A DNA stretch of 64,000 nucleotides from the NCBI RefSeq assembly GCF_022549225.1, contig NZ_JAKZFD010000010.1:186001-250000 (forward strand). The letters are read 5' to 3'. The position numbers and the translations under genes are program-made. Below the pieces are notes generated by a model. It was not told the origin of the DNA. It did not search any database and worked only from the letters and a program-made list of their open reading frames with translations. The stretch is from Pelomonas sp. CA6. GTDB lineage: Bacteria > Pseudomonadota > Gammaproteobacteria > Burkholderiales > Burkholderiaceae_C. Every line of letters starts with the position of its first letter. Within the stretch, counting starts at the first letter, position 1. This document shows, one piece after another, positions 18,597 to 27,036 of this stretch.

Positions 18597-19478
18597 TCAG
18601 CGCGCCGGTGCCAGCGCGAGAAAGCGCTCGCGCAGCGCCGAGGCCTCGTCGCGCCGCCAGGCCGCGAAGACCTGCGAGGGCGCGATGTCTTCCTCGATGG
18701 GGCGGAACACCGCGCCCTGCACGCCAGCCTGGCGGAAGGACGCGGGCACGATGGACACGCCCATGCCCTGGGCCACCAGCAGCACCACGGACAGCCAGTG
18801 CCGGCCCTCGTGCTGCAGACGCGGATAAAAGCCCTGCTGGCGGCAGGCCTCGACGATGCGGGCGTGGTAGTCCGGCGAGCCCCGGCGCGAGAACAGGATG
18901 AAGGGCTGCTCGCGCAGCCCGGCGAGCGAGACCTTGCGCGAGCGCGCCGCCGCATGGTCGGCGGGCAGGCAGGCCATGAAGGGCTCCTGGTAGAGCGGCT
19001 GGTGCGCCAGCGCCGGCGGCAGCCGGTCCGTGTGCACCAGCGCCAGGTCCAGCTCGTGCTGCAGCAGCGCCTCGATCTGGTCCTGCGAATTCAACTCCAC
19101 GACGACCACCTCCACGCGCGGATGGCGTGCCTGGAAGCGGTGCAGCCAGTCGGCCAGCCCGTGGAACAGCGTGGAGCCGACGAAGCCCAGGCGCAGCCGG
19201 CCGCGTTCGCCGGATTCGACCTCGCGCGCCAGCGCGCCGGCTTCCTCGGCGCCGTCCAGCAGCGCGCGGGCGCGCTCGCGGAAGGCGGCGCCGGCCGGGG
19301 TCAGACGCACGCCCTTGCTGTCACGGTCCAGCAGCCGCGCACCGACCGCCGCTTCCAGCTGCTGGATGTTGACCGACAGCGGCGGCTGCGAGATCGCCAG
19401 CCGTTGCGCCGCGCGGCCGTAGTGCAGCTCCTCGGCCAGAACGAGGAAGTAGCGCAGGTGGCGGAACTCGAAGTTCAT
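18597..19478 (-). CDS. LysR-family transcriptional regulator
   Basis: 293 residues. The N-terminal winged helix is clear (FRHLRYFLVLAEELHYGRAA, QRLAISQPPLSVNIQQLEAA), followed by the effector domain from about residue 90 (GRLRLGFVGSTLFHGL). It is divergent from the glutaryl-CoA dehydrogenase gene with 119 bp between starts, which contains a T-N11-A box. It therefore most likely controls gcdH and itself, and perhaps reads glutarate or a pathway intermediate. It converges on the RidA-like gene with only 28 bp between them. Confidence 0.92.
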   Translation of the reverse strand: MNFEFRHLRYFLVLAEELHYGRAAQRLAISQPPLSVNIQQLEAAVGARLLDRDSKGVRLTPAGAAFRERARALLDGAEEAGALAREVESGERGRLRLGFVGSTLFHGLADWLHRFQARHPRVEVVVVELNSQDQIEALLQHELDLALVHTDRLPPALAHQPLYQEPFMACLPADHAAARSRKVSLAGLREQPFILFSRRGSPDYHARIVEACRQQGFYPRLQHEGRHWLSVVLLVAQGMGVSIVPASFRQAGVQGAVFRPIEEDIAPSQVFAAWRRDEASALRERFLALAPAR

Positions 19479-19483
19479 AGGAT

Positions 19484-19500
19484 ATTCGTATCGTCGGAAT
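19484..19500. promoter_or_regulatory. LysR box ATTC-N9-GAAT between lysR and gcdH
   Basis: The inverted repeat ATTC (19484-19487) and GAAT (19497-19500) contains the T-N11-A pattern recognised by LysR proteins. It starts 5 bp before the lysR start codon and about 100 bp before gcdH, a usual position for autorepression and divergent activation. The downstream stretch to 19545 is unusually AT-rich and probably holds the gcdH promoter, but I cannot fix its boxes with confidence. Confidence 0.5.
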
Positions 19501-19597
19501 GCTTTATTGAATTGGACACGAATGGACGCGCTATTGATACTGGCGCATGCACGCGGCGCGCCGCACAGCTCTCGCAGGACTACACAAGGAGATGACC

Positions 19598-20776
19598 ATG
19601 GCTGACAAGGCCCGATTCCAATGGGACGACCCGCTGCTGCTGGACCAGCAGCTCAGCGATGACGAGCGCGCGGTGCGCGATGCGGCGCGCGCCTACTGCC
19701 AGGACCGGCTGGCGCCGCGCGTGCTGGAGGCCTTCCGCCACGAGAAGACCGACGCGGCCATCTTCCGCGAGATGGGCGAGCTGGGGCTGCTGGGCCCCAC
19801 GATTCCCGAAGCCTACGGCGGCGCCGGGCTGAACTACGTCTGCTACGGGCTGATCGCCCGCGAGGTGGAGCGGGTGGATTCCGGCTACCGCTCGATGATG
19901 AGCGTGCAGAGCTCGCTGGTGATGGTGCCCATCCATGAGTTCGGCAGCGAGGCCACCAAGCAGAAGTACCTGCCCAAGCTCGCCAGCGGCGAATGGATCG
20001 GCTGCTTCGGCCTGACCGAGCCCAACCACGGCTCGGACCCCGGCTCCATGGTCACGCGCGCGCGCAAGGTGGATGGCGGCTACAGCCTCACCGGCGCCAA
20101 GATGTGGATCACCAACAGCCCGATCGCCGATGTCTTCGTGGTCTGGGCCAAGGACGACGGCGGCCAGATCCGAGGCTTTGTGCTGGAGAAGGGCTGGAAG
20201 GGCCTGAGCGCGCCGGCCATCCATGGCAAGGTGGGGCTGCGCGCCTCCATCACCGGCGAGATCGTGATGGACGAGGTGTTCTGCCCCGAGGAGAACGCCT
20301 TCCCTGAGGTGCGCGGGCTGAAGGGGCCGTTCACCTGCCTGAACAGCGCACGCTACGGCATCGCCTGGGGCGCGCTGGGCGCGGCCGAGTTCTGCTGGCA
20401 TACCGCGCGTCAGTACACGCTGGACCGCCAGCAGTTCGGCCGGCCGCTGGCGGCCAACCAGCTGGTGCAGAAGAAGCTCGCCGACATGCAGACCGAGATC
20501 ACGCTGGGCCTGCAGGGCTGCCTGCGTCTGGGGCGCATGAAGGACGAGGGCACGGCGGCGGTGGAAATCACCTCCATCATGAAGCGCAACAGCTGCGGCA
20601 AGAGCCTGGAGATCGCCCGCACCGCGCGCGACATGCTGGGCGGCAACGGCATCAGCGACGAGTTCGGCATCGCGCGCCACCTGGTGAACCTGGAGGTGGT
20701 GAACACCTACGAGGGAACGCACGACATCCACGCGCTGATCCTGGGCCGCGCGCAGACCGGCATCGCGGCGTTCTGA
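19598..20776 (+). CDS. gcdH: Glutaryl-CoA dehydrogenase
   Basis: 392 residues. This FAD enzyme oxidatively decarboxylates glutaryl-CoA to crotonyl-CoA. [17 protein letters not shown] near residue 135, [17 protein letters not shown] near 250 and the C-terminal [20 protein letters not shown] (catalytic Glu about 372) are specific to this branch of the acyl-CoA dehydrogenases. Of two in-frame ATGs, 19598 has the better spacing from AAGGA (19586-19590). The gene may serve lysine or tryptophan breakdown generally, or the end of the aminobenzoyl-CoA route. Confidence 0.93.
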   Translation: MADKARFQWDDPLLLDQQLSDDERAVRDAARAYCQDRLAPRVLEAFRHEKTDAAIFREMGELGLLGPTIPEAYGGAGLNYVCYGLIAREVERVDSGYRSMMSVQSSLVMVPIHEFGSEATKQKYLPKLASGEWIGCFGLTEPNHGSDPGSMVTRARKVDGGYSLTGAKMWITNSPIADVFVVWAKDDGGQIRGFVLEKGWKGLSAPAIHGKVGLRASITGEIVMDEVFCPEENAFPEVRGLKGPFTCLNSARYGIAWGALGAAEFCWHTARQYTLDRQQFGRPLAANQLVQKKLADMQTEITLGLQGCLRLGRMKDEGTAAVEITSIMKRNSCGKSLEIARTARDMLGGNGISDEFGIARHLVNLEVVNTYEGTHDIHALILGRAQTGIAAF

Positions 20777-20789
20777 TCCTGCTGGGGCG

Positions 20790-20808
20790 CCGGGCCGCGA
20801 GGGCCCGG
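20790..20808. terminator. Hairpin between convergent gcdH and NTF2-like gene
   Basis: CCGGGCC (20790-20796) and GGCCCGG (20802-20808) form a 7-bp GC-only stem with a 5-base loop, in the 37 bp between two convergent stop codons. It could act in both directions. No T-run is seen. Confidence 0.45.
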
Positions 20809-20813
20809 GGCCC

Positions 20814-21212
20814 TTAGCCGGTCGTCGCGTCGAAGGGGGCGGTGGCCGTACCCTGGTGGAAGACCAGGCGCCAGCCCAGGCGCGCGTCGTGCCGCCACAG
20901 CGAGGCACGCAGCGAATGCCGCTCCAGCGCGCCGCCGGGCGCCCGGTGGGCGCTGCGGTAGCGCAGCAGCACCAGGTCGTCGCCCAGCGGCTGCAGCACG
21001 AAGTCCTGGGCATGGATGTCCACGGGCTCGGCTTCGGCCAGCATGCGCAGGATGGCCGGCCGGTCCCAGGCGCGCCCGGAGCGTCCGTGTTCGCAGAACT
21101 CGGCGTCCAGCAGCTGTTCGAAGCGCCCGGGCGAGTGCTCGGGCCGGTGCAGCTCGCGCTCCAGCGCGATCAGCGTGTCGCGCAAGTCCGGCGGCACGGT
21201 CGTGGCGAGCAT
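20814..21212 (-). CDS. NTF2-like/DUF4440-type protein
   Basis: 132 residues. The pattern LIALERELHRPEHSPGRFEQLLDAEFCEHGRSGRAW, then IHAQDFVLQPLGDDLVLLRYRS and LRASLWRHDARLGWRLVFHQGT, is that of small alpha-plus-beta-barrel (SnoaL/DUF4440) proteins. No catalytic residue can be assigned. It is 14 bp downstream of the TPR membrane gene and probably co-transcribed with it. Function unknown. Confidence 0.75.
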   Translation of the reverse strand: MLATTVPPDLRDTLIALERELHRPEHSPGRFEQLLDAEFCEHGRSGRAWDRPAILRMLAEAEPVDIHAQDFVLQPLGDDLVLLRYRSAHRAPGGALERHSLRASLWRHDARLGWRLVFHQGTATAPFDATTG

Positions 21213-21226
21213 GGGTGGCCGGCCGT

Positions 21227-21973
21227 TCAGCGGCTGCCGCGCGCGGCGCGCAGCCGGCGCAGCAGTGGCTCGTTCAGTTCACGGGTTTGGCGGTTCCAGC
21301 GCGCGCTGCTCTTGTCCAGTTCGGTATCGAGCTGCGCCGCCAGCGCGGCCTCGCCCGCCGCATGGGCCCAGATCGCGAGCTCGGTCTTGGCCGCGAAGCT
21401 GCCATGGCGCTGCTGGGCGTCCTCCAGCATGGCGCGTGCCTCGGCCAGCCGGTCGAGGCCGGTCAGCGCGCGTCCATGCAGCAGCGCCACCTCCTCGCGC
21501 CGGAACTCGGGCCGCTCCTGCTGCAGCGCGCGCAGATGGGGCAGGGCCTCGGCATGGCGGCCGCACTCGACAAAGGCGCAGGCGGCGCCGTAGCGGATGT
21601 CGGGGTCGGATGCGAAGGGCCCCACCAGGCAGCGCTCATAGGCCTGCGCCGCCTCCTGGCCGCGGCCCAGCGCCAGCAGCGCCGCGGCCAGGCGCATCTG
21701 GTTTTGCGCCGTCGGGGTGTCGTCCAGCGCGGCGCGCGCCTCGCGCAGCTCGCGCTCCGGATCCAGCGCGCGGGCCGCTGCGCCCAGGGCCTTGACGGCA
21801 CCGCGCTCCAGCCGCGAATTGGGCAGATAGATGGCGAAGAAGTACACCAGGCTGCCCAGCAGCGGGAAGGCGAAGAGGATGAAGAGCCAGTACATCTGCT
21901 GGCGCGTTTTCACCGCATGGATGGCGCACAGCAGCGCGATCACGACGTGCAGGCCAAGGCCGGCAAATGGCAT
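21227..21973 (-). CDS. Membrane-anchored TPR protein
   Basis: 248 residues. Two hydrophobic helices occupy residues 1-50 (LHVVIALLCAIHAVKT and YWLFILFAFPLLGSLVYFFA), followed by a cytosolic helical repeat region (about 70-220) with TPR-like units such as AALLALGRGQEAAQAYERCL and CAFVECGRHAEALPHLRAL. The N-terminal pair resembles the short membrane domain seen in phospholipase D-like proteins, but no catalytic motif is present. A scaffold role is plausible; the partner is unknown. Confidence 0.72.
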   Translation of the reverse strand: MPFAGLGLHVVIALLCAIHAVKTRQQMYWLFILFAFPLLGSLVYFFAIYLPNSRLERGAVKALGAAARALDPERELREARAALDDTPTAQNQMRLAAALLALGRGQEAAQAYERCLVGPFASDPDIRYGAACAFVECGRHAEALPHLRALQQERPEFRREEVALLHGRALTGLDRLAEARAMLEDAQQRHGSFAAKTELAIWAHAAGEAALAAQLDTELDKSSARWNRQTRELNEPLLRRLRAARGSR

Positions 21974-22036
21974 GGAGTCCTCCCTGTTCGATCTCTGTCT
22001 TGGTCTTGGGGCGCCGCCGCCGCAGGCCCGGCGGAA

Positions 22037-22912
22037 TTATGCCGGGGCGTCGGCGCCGCAGCAGGCCAGCCAGGCGCGCATCAGCCGCGCCTCGGCGCGT
22101 TCGCGCAGGCAGTAGAGGTACTCGCAGACCTCGGGCATGGGGTCGGCAAAAGGGCGCACGAGCAGGTCCGGGCTGCTGCCGGTCTCATGCGCGGCGAACA
22201 CGCTCAGGCCCAGTCCCAGCCGCACCGCCTCGCGCAGCGCTTCGCGGCTGGCAATCTCCAGTGTGTCGCGCGGCCGCAGCCCGGCGGCCTCCATGGCCTG
22301 TTCGGTCAGCGTCCGCGTCATCGAACCGCGTTCGCGCAGCAGCAGGGTCTGGTCGGCCAGCGCGGCCAGCGGCACGGCCGCCAGCGCCGCCAGCGCGTGG
22401 CCTTGCGGCAGCAGCAGCACCAGCGGGTCGCGTCCCAGCTCCAGGCGCTGCAGGCGTGGGTCTTTTTCCAGATGGGAGGAGGTGACCACGTCGACCTGGT
22501 AGCTCAGCAGCGCCTCCATCATCTGGCGCGAGTTGCCGGACGCCACGCTGATGTCCACCCGCGGATGGCGGGCGCGGAAGCGCTGCAGGATCTCCAGCAG
22601 GTAGTAGGGCGCGGTCGCGCCCAGGCGCAGGCTGCCGCCGCTCAGCTCGGCGCTGTTGCGCAGCGTGAACTCCAGGTCCAGTTCCTGCTGCAGCAGCGCG
22701 TCGACGCGCGGCAGCAGGCGCGCGCCGGACTCGCTGAGGCTGAGCCGGCCGCCGCTGCGGCGGAACAGCTCCAGCCCGTACTGCTCCTCCAACGCGCGGA
22801 TCTGCGTGGTCACCGTGGGCGCGGACAGCTCCAGCTGCTTGGCCGCCAGCGTGATCGATCCCAGCCTGGCCACGGCGTAAAAGGCCTTCAGCTGGTTCAC
22901 CAGCACGCTCAA
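22037..22912 (-). CDS. LysR-family regulator of the 2-aminoethylphosphonate island
   Basis: 291 residues. The HTH reads QLKAFYAVARLGSITLAAKQ, LELSAPTVTTQIRALEE, and the effector domain starts near 90 (GGSLRLGATAPYYLLEILQ). It is divergent from the phosphonate-binding-protein gene. LysR proteins commonly sit beside AEP uptake and degradation genes, so it is expected to control 23031-29205. The inducer could be AEP or phosphonoacetaldehyde; no sequence evidence decides this. Confidence 0.9.
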   Translation of the reverse strand: MSVLVNQLKAFYAVARLGSITLAAKQLELSAPTVTTQIRALEEQYGLELFRRSGGRLSLSESGARLLPRVDALLQQELDLEFTLRNSAELSGGSLRLGATAPYYLLEILQRFRARHPRVDISVASGNSRQMMEALLSYQVDVVTSSHLEKDPRLQRLELGRDPLVLLLPQGHALAALAAVPLAALADQTLLLRERGSMTRTLTEQAMEAAGLRPRDTLEIASREALREAVRLGLGLSVFAAHETGSSPDLLVRPFADPMPEVCEYLYCLRERAEARLMRAWLACCGADAPA

Positions 22913-22934
22913 TTTCCTGCCCCAAAAGCGCCAA

Positions 22935-22958
22935 AACGGGCTTCATTGTTTTTCCGTT
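22935..22958. promoter_or_regulatory. Inverted repeat AACGG-N14-CCGTT in the lysR/phnS intergenic region
   Basis: AACGG (22935-22939) and CCGTT (22954-22958) face each other in an AT-rich stretch between the divergent LysR gene and the AEP transport operon. It is a candidate LysR-type site. A TTGACG at 22961-22966 follows and could be a -35 box, but no matching -10 is convincing. Confidence 0.3.
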
Positions 22959-23030
22959 CCTTGACGCAGTCGTGACATGTTGGATTCCTACAGTGCCGGG
23001 CACACCCCGACGGTGATGGAGCACACACGC

Positions 23031-24071
23031 ATGAAGACACTGAAGACCGCGATCCGCGCCACGCTGGCCGGCCTGTCGCTGACGCTGGCCGCCGCGGGCG
23101 CGGCCTGGGCCCAGGGCAAGACCGAGCTGCTGGTCTACACCGCGCTGGAAGCCGACCAGATCAAGGCCTACAAGGCCGCGTTCGAGCAGGACCACCCGTC
23201 CATCGAGCTGAAGTTCGTGCGCGAGAGCACCGGCATCGTCACCGCCCGGCTGCTCGCCGAGAAGGCCAACCCGCAGGCCGACGCGATCTGGGGCCTGGCC
23301 GCCACCTCGCTGATGCTGCTGGACAAGGAAGGCATGCTGGCCGCCTACGCGCCCAAGGGGCTGGAGCAGGTGCGCCCCAGCATGCGCGATCCGCGCGCCC
23401 AACCCACCTGGGTGGGCATGGACCTGTGGTCCTCGGCGGTCTGTTTCAACACCGTGGAGGCCGAGAAGCGCAAGCTGCCCAAGCCGCAATCGTGGGCCGA
23501 CCTGACCCTGCCGGCCTACAAGGGCGCGATCACCATGCCGCACCCGGCCTCCAGCGGCACGGGCTATCTGATGGTTTCGGCCTGGCTGCAGATGATGGGC
23601 GAGGCCAAGGGCTGGGCCTTCATGGACGCGCTGCACCAGAACATCGGCGTGTACACGCACAGCGGCTCCAAGCCCTGCAAGCAGGCCGGCGCCGGCGAGT
23701 TCCCGGTGGGCCTGTCCTTCGAGTACCGCGCCAACAAGACCAAGCGCGAGGGCGCGCCCATCGACATCGTCTTCCCCAAGGAAGGCCTGGGCTGGGACGT
23801 CGAGGCCACCGCGATCATGAAGACGAGCAAGAAGCAGGACGCCGCGCGCGCGCTGGCCGACTGGGCGGTGACGCGCAAGGCCAACGAGCTGTACGCGAAG
23901 AACTTCGCTGTGCTGGCGCTGCCCACGGTGCAGGAGCAGCTGGAGTTCGTGCCGCAGGACCTGGACAAGCTGCTGGCCAAGAACGACTTCCACTGGGCCG
24001 CGGCCAACCGTGACCGCATCCTCGCCGAGTGGTCGCGCCGCTACGAAGGCAAGGCCGAGAAGAAGCAGTGA
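23031..24071 (+). CDS. phnS: 2-aminoethylphosphonate ABC transporter binding protein
   Basis: 346 residues from ATG 23031, chosen because a signal peptide starts there (MKTLKTAIRATLAGLSLTLA, cleaved after AWAQ). The mature protein begins GKTELLVYTALEADQIKAY and continues ARLLAEKANPQADAIWGLAATSLMLL, typical of the iron/AEP-type (type II) binding proteins associated with phosphonatase genes. ATPase, permease, FAD oxidoreductase and phnX follow, supporting AEP as ligand. Confidence 0.88.
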   Translation: MKTLKTAIRATLAGLSLTLAAAGAAWAQGKTELLVYTALEADQIKAYKAAFEQDHPSIELKFVRESTGIVTARLLAEKANPQADAIWGLAATSLMLLDKEGMLAAYAPKGLEQVRPSMRDPRAQPTWVGMDLWSSAVCFNTVEAEKRKLPKPQSWADLTLPAYKGAITMPHPASSGTGYLMVSAWLQMMGEAKGWAFMDALHQNIGVYTHSGSKPCKQAGAGEFPVGLSFEYRANKTKREGAPIDIVFPKEGLGWDVEATAIMKTSKKQDAARALADWAVTRKANELYAKNFAVLALPTVQEQLEFVPQDLDKLLAKNDFHWAAANRDRILAEWSRRYEGKAEKKQ

Positions 24072-24101
24072 ACGCGCGACGGACCCGGCAGGTGAACTCC
24101 C

Positions 24102-25166
24102 ATGCTGCAGATTGAACAGCTGAGCAAGCGCTTCGGCACGCAGACGGTGCTGCGTGGCATCGACCTCACGCTGGCGGCGGGGGAGTTCGTCAGCCTGCTG
24201 GGGCCGTCGGGCTGCGGCAAGACCACGCTGCTGCGCCTGGTCTGCGGCATCGAGACCGCCGAGCGCGGCCGGCTGCTGCTGCAGGGGCAGGACATCACGC
24301 GCTGGAGCGCCGCGCAGCGGCGCTTTGGCGTGGTGTTCCAGTCCTATGCGTTGTTTCCCAACATGACGGCGCGCGAGAACGTCTGCTACGGCCTGCAGGC
24401 GTTGAGCCGACGCGAGGCGCAGGCGCGCGCCGACGAGATGCTGGCGCTGGTGGGCCTGGGCGAGCAGGCGCACAAATTCCCCGCGCAGCTCTCCGGCGGC
24501 CAGCAGCAACGCGTGGCGCTGGCCCGCGCGCTGGCGCCGCAGCCGCGCCTGCTGCTGCTGGACGAGCCGCTGTCGGCGCTGGACGCCCAGGTGCGCCAGG
24601 GCCTGCGGAGCGAGATCCGCCGCCTGCAGCAGCGCCTGGGCATCACGACGCTGATGGTCACCCACGACCAGGACGAGGCGCTGGCCATGTCCGACCGCGT
24701 GGTGCTGATGCACGAGGGGCGCATCGCCCAGCAGGACCGGCCGCAGGCGCTCTATGAGCGGCCGGCCAGCCGCGAGGTGGCCGGCTTCGTGGGCCGCATG
24801 AACTGGCTGGAGGGCCTGGTGGTGGCCGAGAACCGCGTGCGCGTGGGCACCGCGCTGCTGGACGCCGACACCTGCGCCTACAAGACCGGCAGCCCGGTGC
24901 TGCTGGGCTTGCGCCCCGAGGCCCTGCGCCTGCACGCGCAGGGCGACCTGGCGGTGCTGCTGAGCGAGCTGGTCTTTCAGGGGCCGTGGACGCGGCTGCT
25001 GCTGCGCTGCGAGGCGCTGCAGACCGAGCTGGAACTGGAACTGCCCAGCGAGCAGGCCGCCGCCCTGCAGCCGCGGCTGGAATGCGGCATGCCGCTGCGC
25101 ATCGCCGCGGCGCCCGGCGCCATCCATCTGTTCGAACTGCCGCTTTCGATGCGGAGGGCGGCATGA
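24102..25166 (+). CDS. phnT: 2-aminoethylphosphonate ABC transporter ATPase
   Basis: 354 residues. Walker A GPSGCGKTTLLRLVCG is at about 32-47, the signature LSGGQQQRVALARAL at about 131-145, Walker B RLLLLDEPLSALDAQVR and the switch LMVTHDQDEAL. A C-terminal TOBE-like domain runs from about 245 to 354. The stop codon overlaps an ATG (ATGA) at 25163, the remnant of a coupled start now separated from the permease gene by a 125-bp insert. Confidence 0.9.
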   Translation: MLQIEQLSKRFGTQTVLRGIDLTLAAGEFVSLLGPSGCGKTTLLRLVCGIETAERGRLLLQGQDITRWSAAQRRFGVVFQSYALFPNMTARENVCYGLQALSRREAQARADEMLALVGLGEQAHKFPAQLSGGQQQRVALARALAPQPRLLLLDEPLSALDAQVRQGLRSEIRRLQQRLGITTLMVTHDQDEALAMSDRVVLMHEGRIAQQDRPQALYERPASREVAGFVGRMNWLEGLVVAENRVRVGTALLDADTCAYKTGSPVLLGLRPEALRLHAQGDLAVLLSELVFQGPWTRLLLRCEALQTELELELPSEQAAALQPRLECGMPLRIAAAPGAIHLFELPLSMRRAA

Positions 25167-25167
25167 G

Positions 25168-25219
25168 CGCGCCGGGCCGCTCCCAAGCGCGAATCCCGGA
25201 GCGCGCAGCGCGGAGGGAC
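25168..25219 (-). repeat. 52-bp direct repeat, copy 1
   Basis: Identical to the copy at 25231-25282, with a 63-bp period. It contains GCGCCGGGCCGCTCCCAAGC (25169-25188), which read on the other strand differs only by a one-base gap and two mismatches at most from the 20-bp core of the larger repeats at 27132, 35690 and 36990. It is therefore a short, opposite-orientation member of the same family. Confidence 0.8.
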
Positions 25220-25230
25220 CATCCAGCCCA

Positions 25231-25282
25231 CGCGCCGGGCCGCTCCCAAGCGCGAATCCCGGAGCGCGCAGCGCGGAGGGAC
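25231..25282 (-). repeat. 52-bp direct repeat, copy 2
   Basis: Identical to 25168-25219. The 11 bp between the two copies (25220-25230) and the 63-bp period keep the reading frame open across both. Confidence 0.8.
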
Positions 25283-25287
25283 ATCCC

Positions 25288-27036
25288 ATGAGCGCAGTGC
25301 TCCCGGGCACCGCGCAAGACCTGGCCGGACCAGGCCGCGCTGAGACCACCGGCCCCGCGCCATCGCCAGGCGCCATGCTGGAGCCCTGGCTGCTGCGCGC
25401 GCTGCTGGCGCTGGGGCTGTTGCTGCTCGGGCTCGCGGTGCTGGCGCCGCTGGCCAGCCTGGGCTGGCGCAGCCTGCTGGACGCGCAAGGCCAGTTCGTC
25501 GGCCTCGCCAACTTCCAGGCCTACCTGGGCGGCGGGCGGCGGCTGGAGTCGCTGACCAACAGCCTGCTGCTGTCGGCGCTGTCGGCCAGCCTCTGCGTCG
25601 GGTTGGCCTATGGCTATGCCTGGGCGCTGACCCACTGCCGGCTGCCGGCCGCGCTGCTGTGGCGCGCGCTGGCGCTGCTGCCGCTGCTGGCGCCGTCGCT
25701 GCTGGCAGCGATCGGGCTGGTGTACACCTTCGGCCAGCAGGGACTGCTGAAGGAGCTGCTGGTGCTGCTGGGCCTGCCCGGGCTTTACGGGACCACGGGC
25801 ATCGTGCTCGGTTCGGTGCTGTGGACCTTCCCGCATGCGCTGCTGATTCTCGGCACCGCGCTGTCCAGCCGCGACGCGCGGCTGTACGAGGCGGCTCAGT
25901 GCCTGGGCGCGGGGCCGTGGCGGATCTTCGCCACCGTGACCCTGCCGGGCAGCCGCTACGGGCTGCTGATGGCCTGGGTGGTGGTCTTCGTGCTGGTCAT
26001 CACCGACTTCGGCGTGCCCAAGGTCGTCGGCGGGCAGACGCCCATGCTGGCGACCGACATCTACAAGGAGGTGGTGGGCCAGCAGAAGCTGCACATGGGC
26101 GCCGTCGTGGCTTTGTTGCTGCTGCTGCCGGCGGCGCTGGCCTTTCGCGTGGAGCAATGGCTGCGCGCGCGCCAGGCGGCCAGCCTGGGTCTGCGCGCGG
26201 TGCTCCATGTGCCGGAGCGCCGCGCGCTGCGCGATGGGCTGGCGCTGCTCTATGTGGCGGGCGTCGCCGTGGCGCTGGCGGGGGTGTTCGCGGTGGCCGT
26301 CTATGCCTCCTTCGCCACCTACTGGCCCTACCGGCTGACGCCCACGCTGGCGCACTACGCCTTCGACATGAGCGATGGCGGCGGCTGGGCCGCCTATGGC
26401 AACTCGCTGAAGCTGGCGCTGTGGACCGCGGCGGCGGGCACGCTGCTGAGCTTCGTGCTGGCCTGGCTGGTGGACAAGCCGCGTGGGCTGGCGCCCGGGC
26501 GCGGGCTGCTGCATGCCATGGCCACGCTGCCCATGGCCGTGCCGGGGCTGGCGCTGGGGCTGGGCTACATCCTCTTCTTCAACGCCCCCTGGAACCCGCT
26601 GCGCGGGCTCTACGGCAGCCTGGCGCTGCTGGTGATCTGCACCGTGGCGCACTTCTATTCGGTGGCCCACATCACCCAGCTGTCGGGGCTGCGCCAGCTG
26701 GACGGCGAATACGAGCTGGTGGCGCAATCGCTGGGCCAGCCCTTCTGGCGCCAGCTGTGGCGTGTGCATTTGCCAGTGGCACTGCCCACGCTGGTGCAGG
26801 TCGCGGGCTACTTCTTCGTCAGCGCGCTGACCACGGTGTCGGCGCTGGTCTTCCTGTACACGCCGTCCACCGAGCTGGCCGCGATCGCGGTGCTGGCGAT
26901 GGACGACGCCGGCGACACCGCGCCGGCCGCCGCGATGGCGACGCTGCTGTTCGCCACCGCGGCGCTGGGGCGCGGGCTGATCGCGCTGCTGGGGCAGGGG
27001 CTGGTGCAGCGGACGCAGAGGTGGAGGGCAAAGTGA
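25288..27036 (+). CDS. phnU: 2-aminoethylphosphonate ABC transporter permease, two channel domains fused
   Basis: 582 residues with about twelve membrane segments arranged as two permease domains, about 30-290 and 310-575. Each carries an EAA-type loop: YEAAQCLGAGPWRIFATVTLP near 205 and YELVAQSLGQPFWRQLWRVHLP near 475. The fused form is usual for this AEP transporter family. The first 30 residues are variable and lie beside the inserted repeats at 25163-25295. It ends immediately before a large intergenic repeat. Confidence 0.88.
   Translation: MSAVLPGTAQDLAGPGRAETTGPAPSPGAMLEPWLLRALLALGLLLLGLAVLAPLASLGWRSLLDAQGQFVGLANFQAYLGGGRRLESLTNSLLLSALSASLCVGLAYGYAWALTHCRLPAALLWRALALLPLLAPSLLAAIGLVYTFGQQGLLKELLVLLGLPGLYGTTGIVLGSVLWTFPHALLILGTALSSRDARLYEAAQCLGAGPWRIFATVTLPGSRYGLLMAWVVVFVLVITDFGVPKVVGGQTPMLATDIYKEVVGQQKLHMGAVVALLLLLPAALAFRVEQWLRARQAASLGLRAVLHVPERRALRDGLALLYVAGVAVALAGVFAVAVYASFATYWPYRLTPTLAHYAFDMSDGGGWAAYGNSLKLALWTAAAGTLLSFVLAWLVDKPRGLAPGRGLLHAMATLPMAVPGLALGLGYILFFNAPWNPLRGLYGSLALLVICTVAHFYSVAHITQLSGLRQLDGEYELVAQSLGQPFWRQLWRVHLPVALPTLVQVAGYFFVSALTTVSALVFLYTPSTELAAIAVLAMDDAGDTAPAAAMATLLFATAALGRGLIALLGQGLVQRTQRWRAK

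Larger units (their letters stand above)
25163..25291 (+). other. In-frame 42-codon micro-ORF made of the inserted repeats
   Basis: It starts at the ATG overlapping the phnT stop and ends in a TGA overlapping the permease ATG at 25288. It encodes two near-identical 15-residue blocks (PGRSQARIPERAARR). It is most likely not a functional protein, but translating it would keep ribosomes moving from phnT to the permease gene. Direct evidence is only the reading frame and the two overlaps. Confidence 0.4.
25163..25295. repeat. 125-bp insert bounded by 8-bp direct repeats ATGAGCGC
   Basis: ATGAGCGC occurs at 25163-25170 and again at 25288-25295. Deleting one copy and the DNA between restores a single ATGA overlap joining phnT directly to the permease gene. 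The insert contains two copies of a 52-bp repeat. This looks like a target-site duplication or a duplication by slippage; no transposase is present. Confidence 0.6.

Noticed and set aside
25168-25282. CRISPR array
   Set aside because: Only two repeats with an 11-bp spacer that is part of the same duplicated unit; no cas genes.
25163-25291. Micro-ORF as a genuine small protein of the AEP transporter
   Set aside because: It consists of two copies of an intergenic repeat and its core also occurs in untranslated gaps; any role is more likely translational coupling.
22185-25511. Long minus-strand open frame across the AEP genes (1108 codons)
   Set aside because: It is antisense to phnS and phnT, has no recognisable domain, and its composition is that of a codon-usage shadow.
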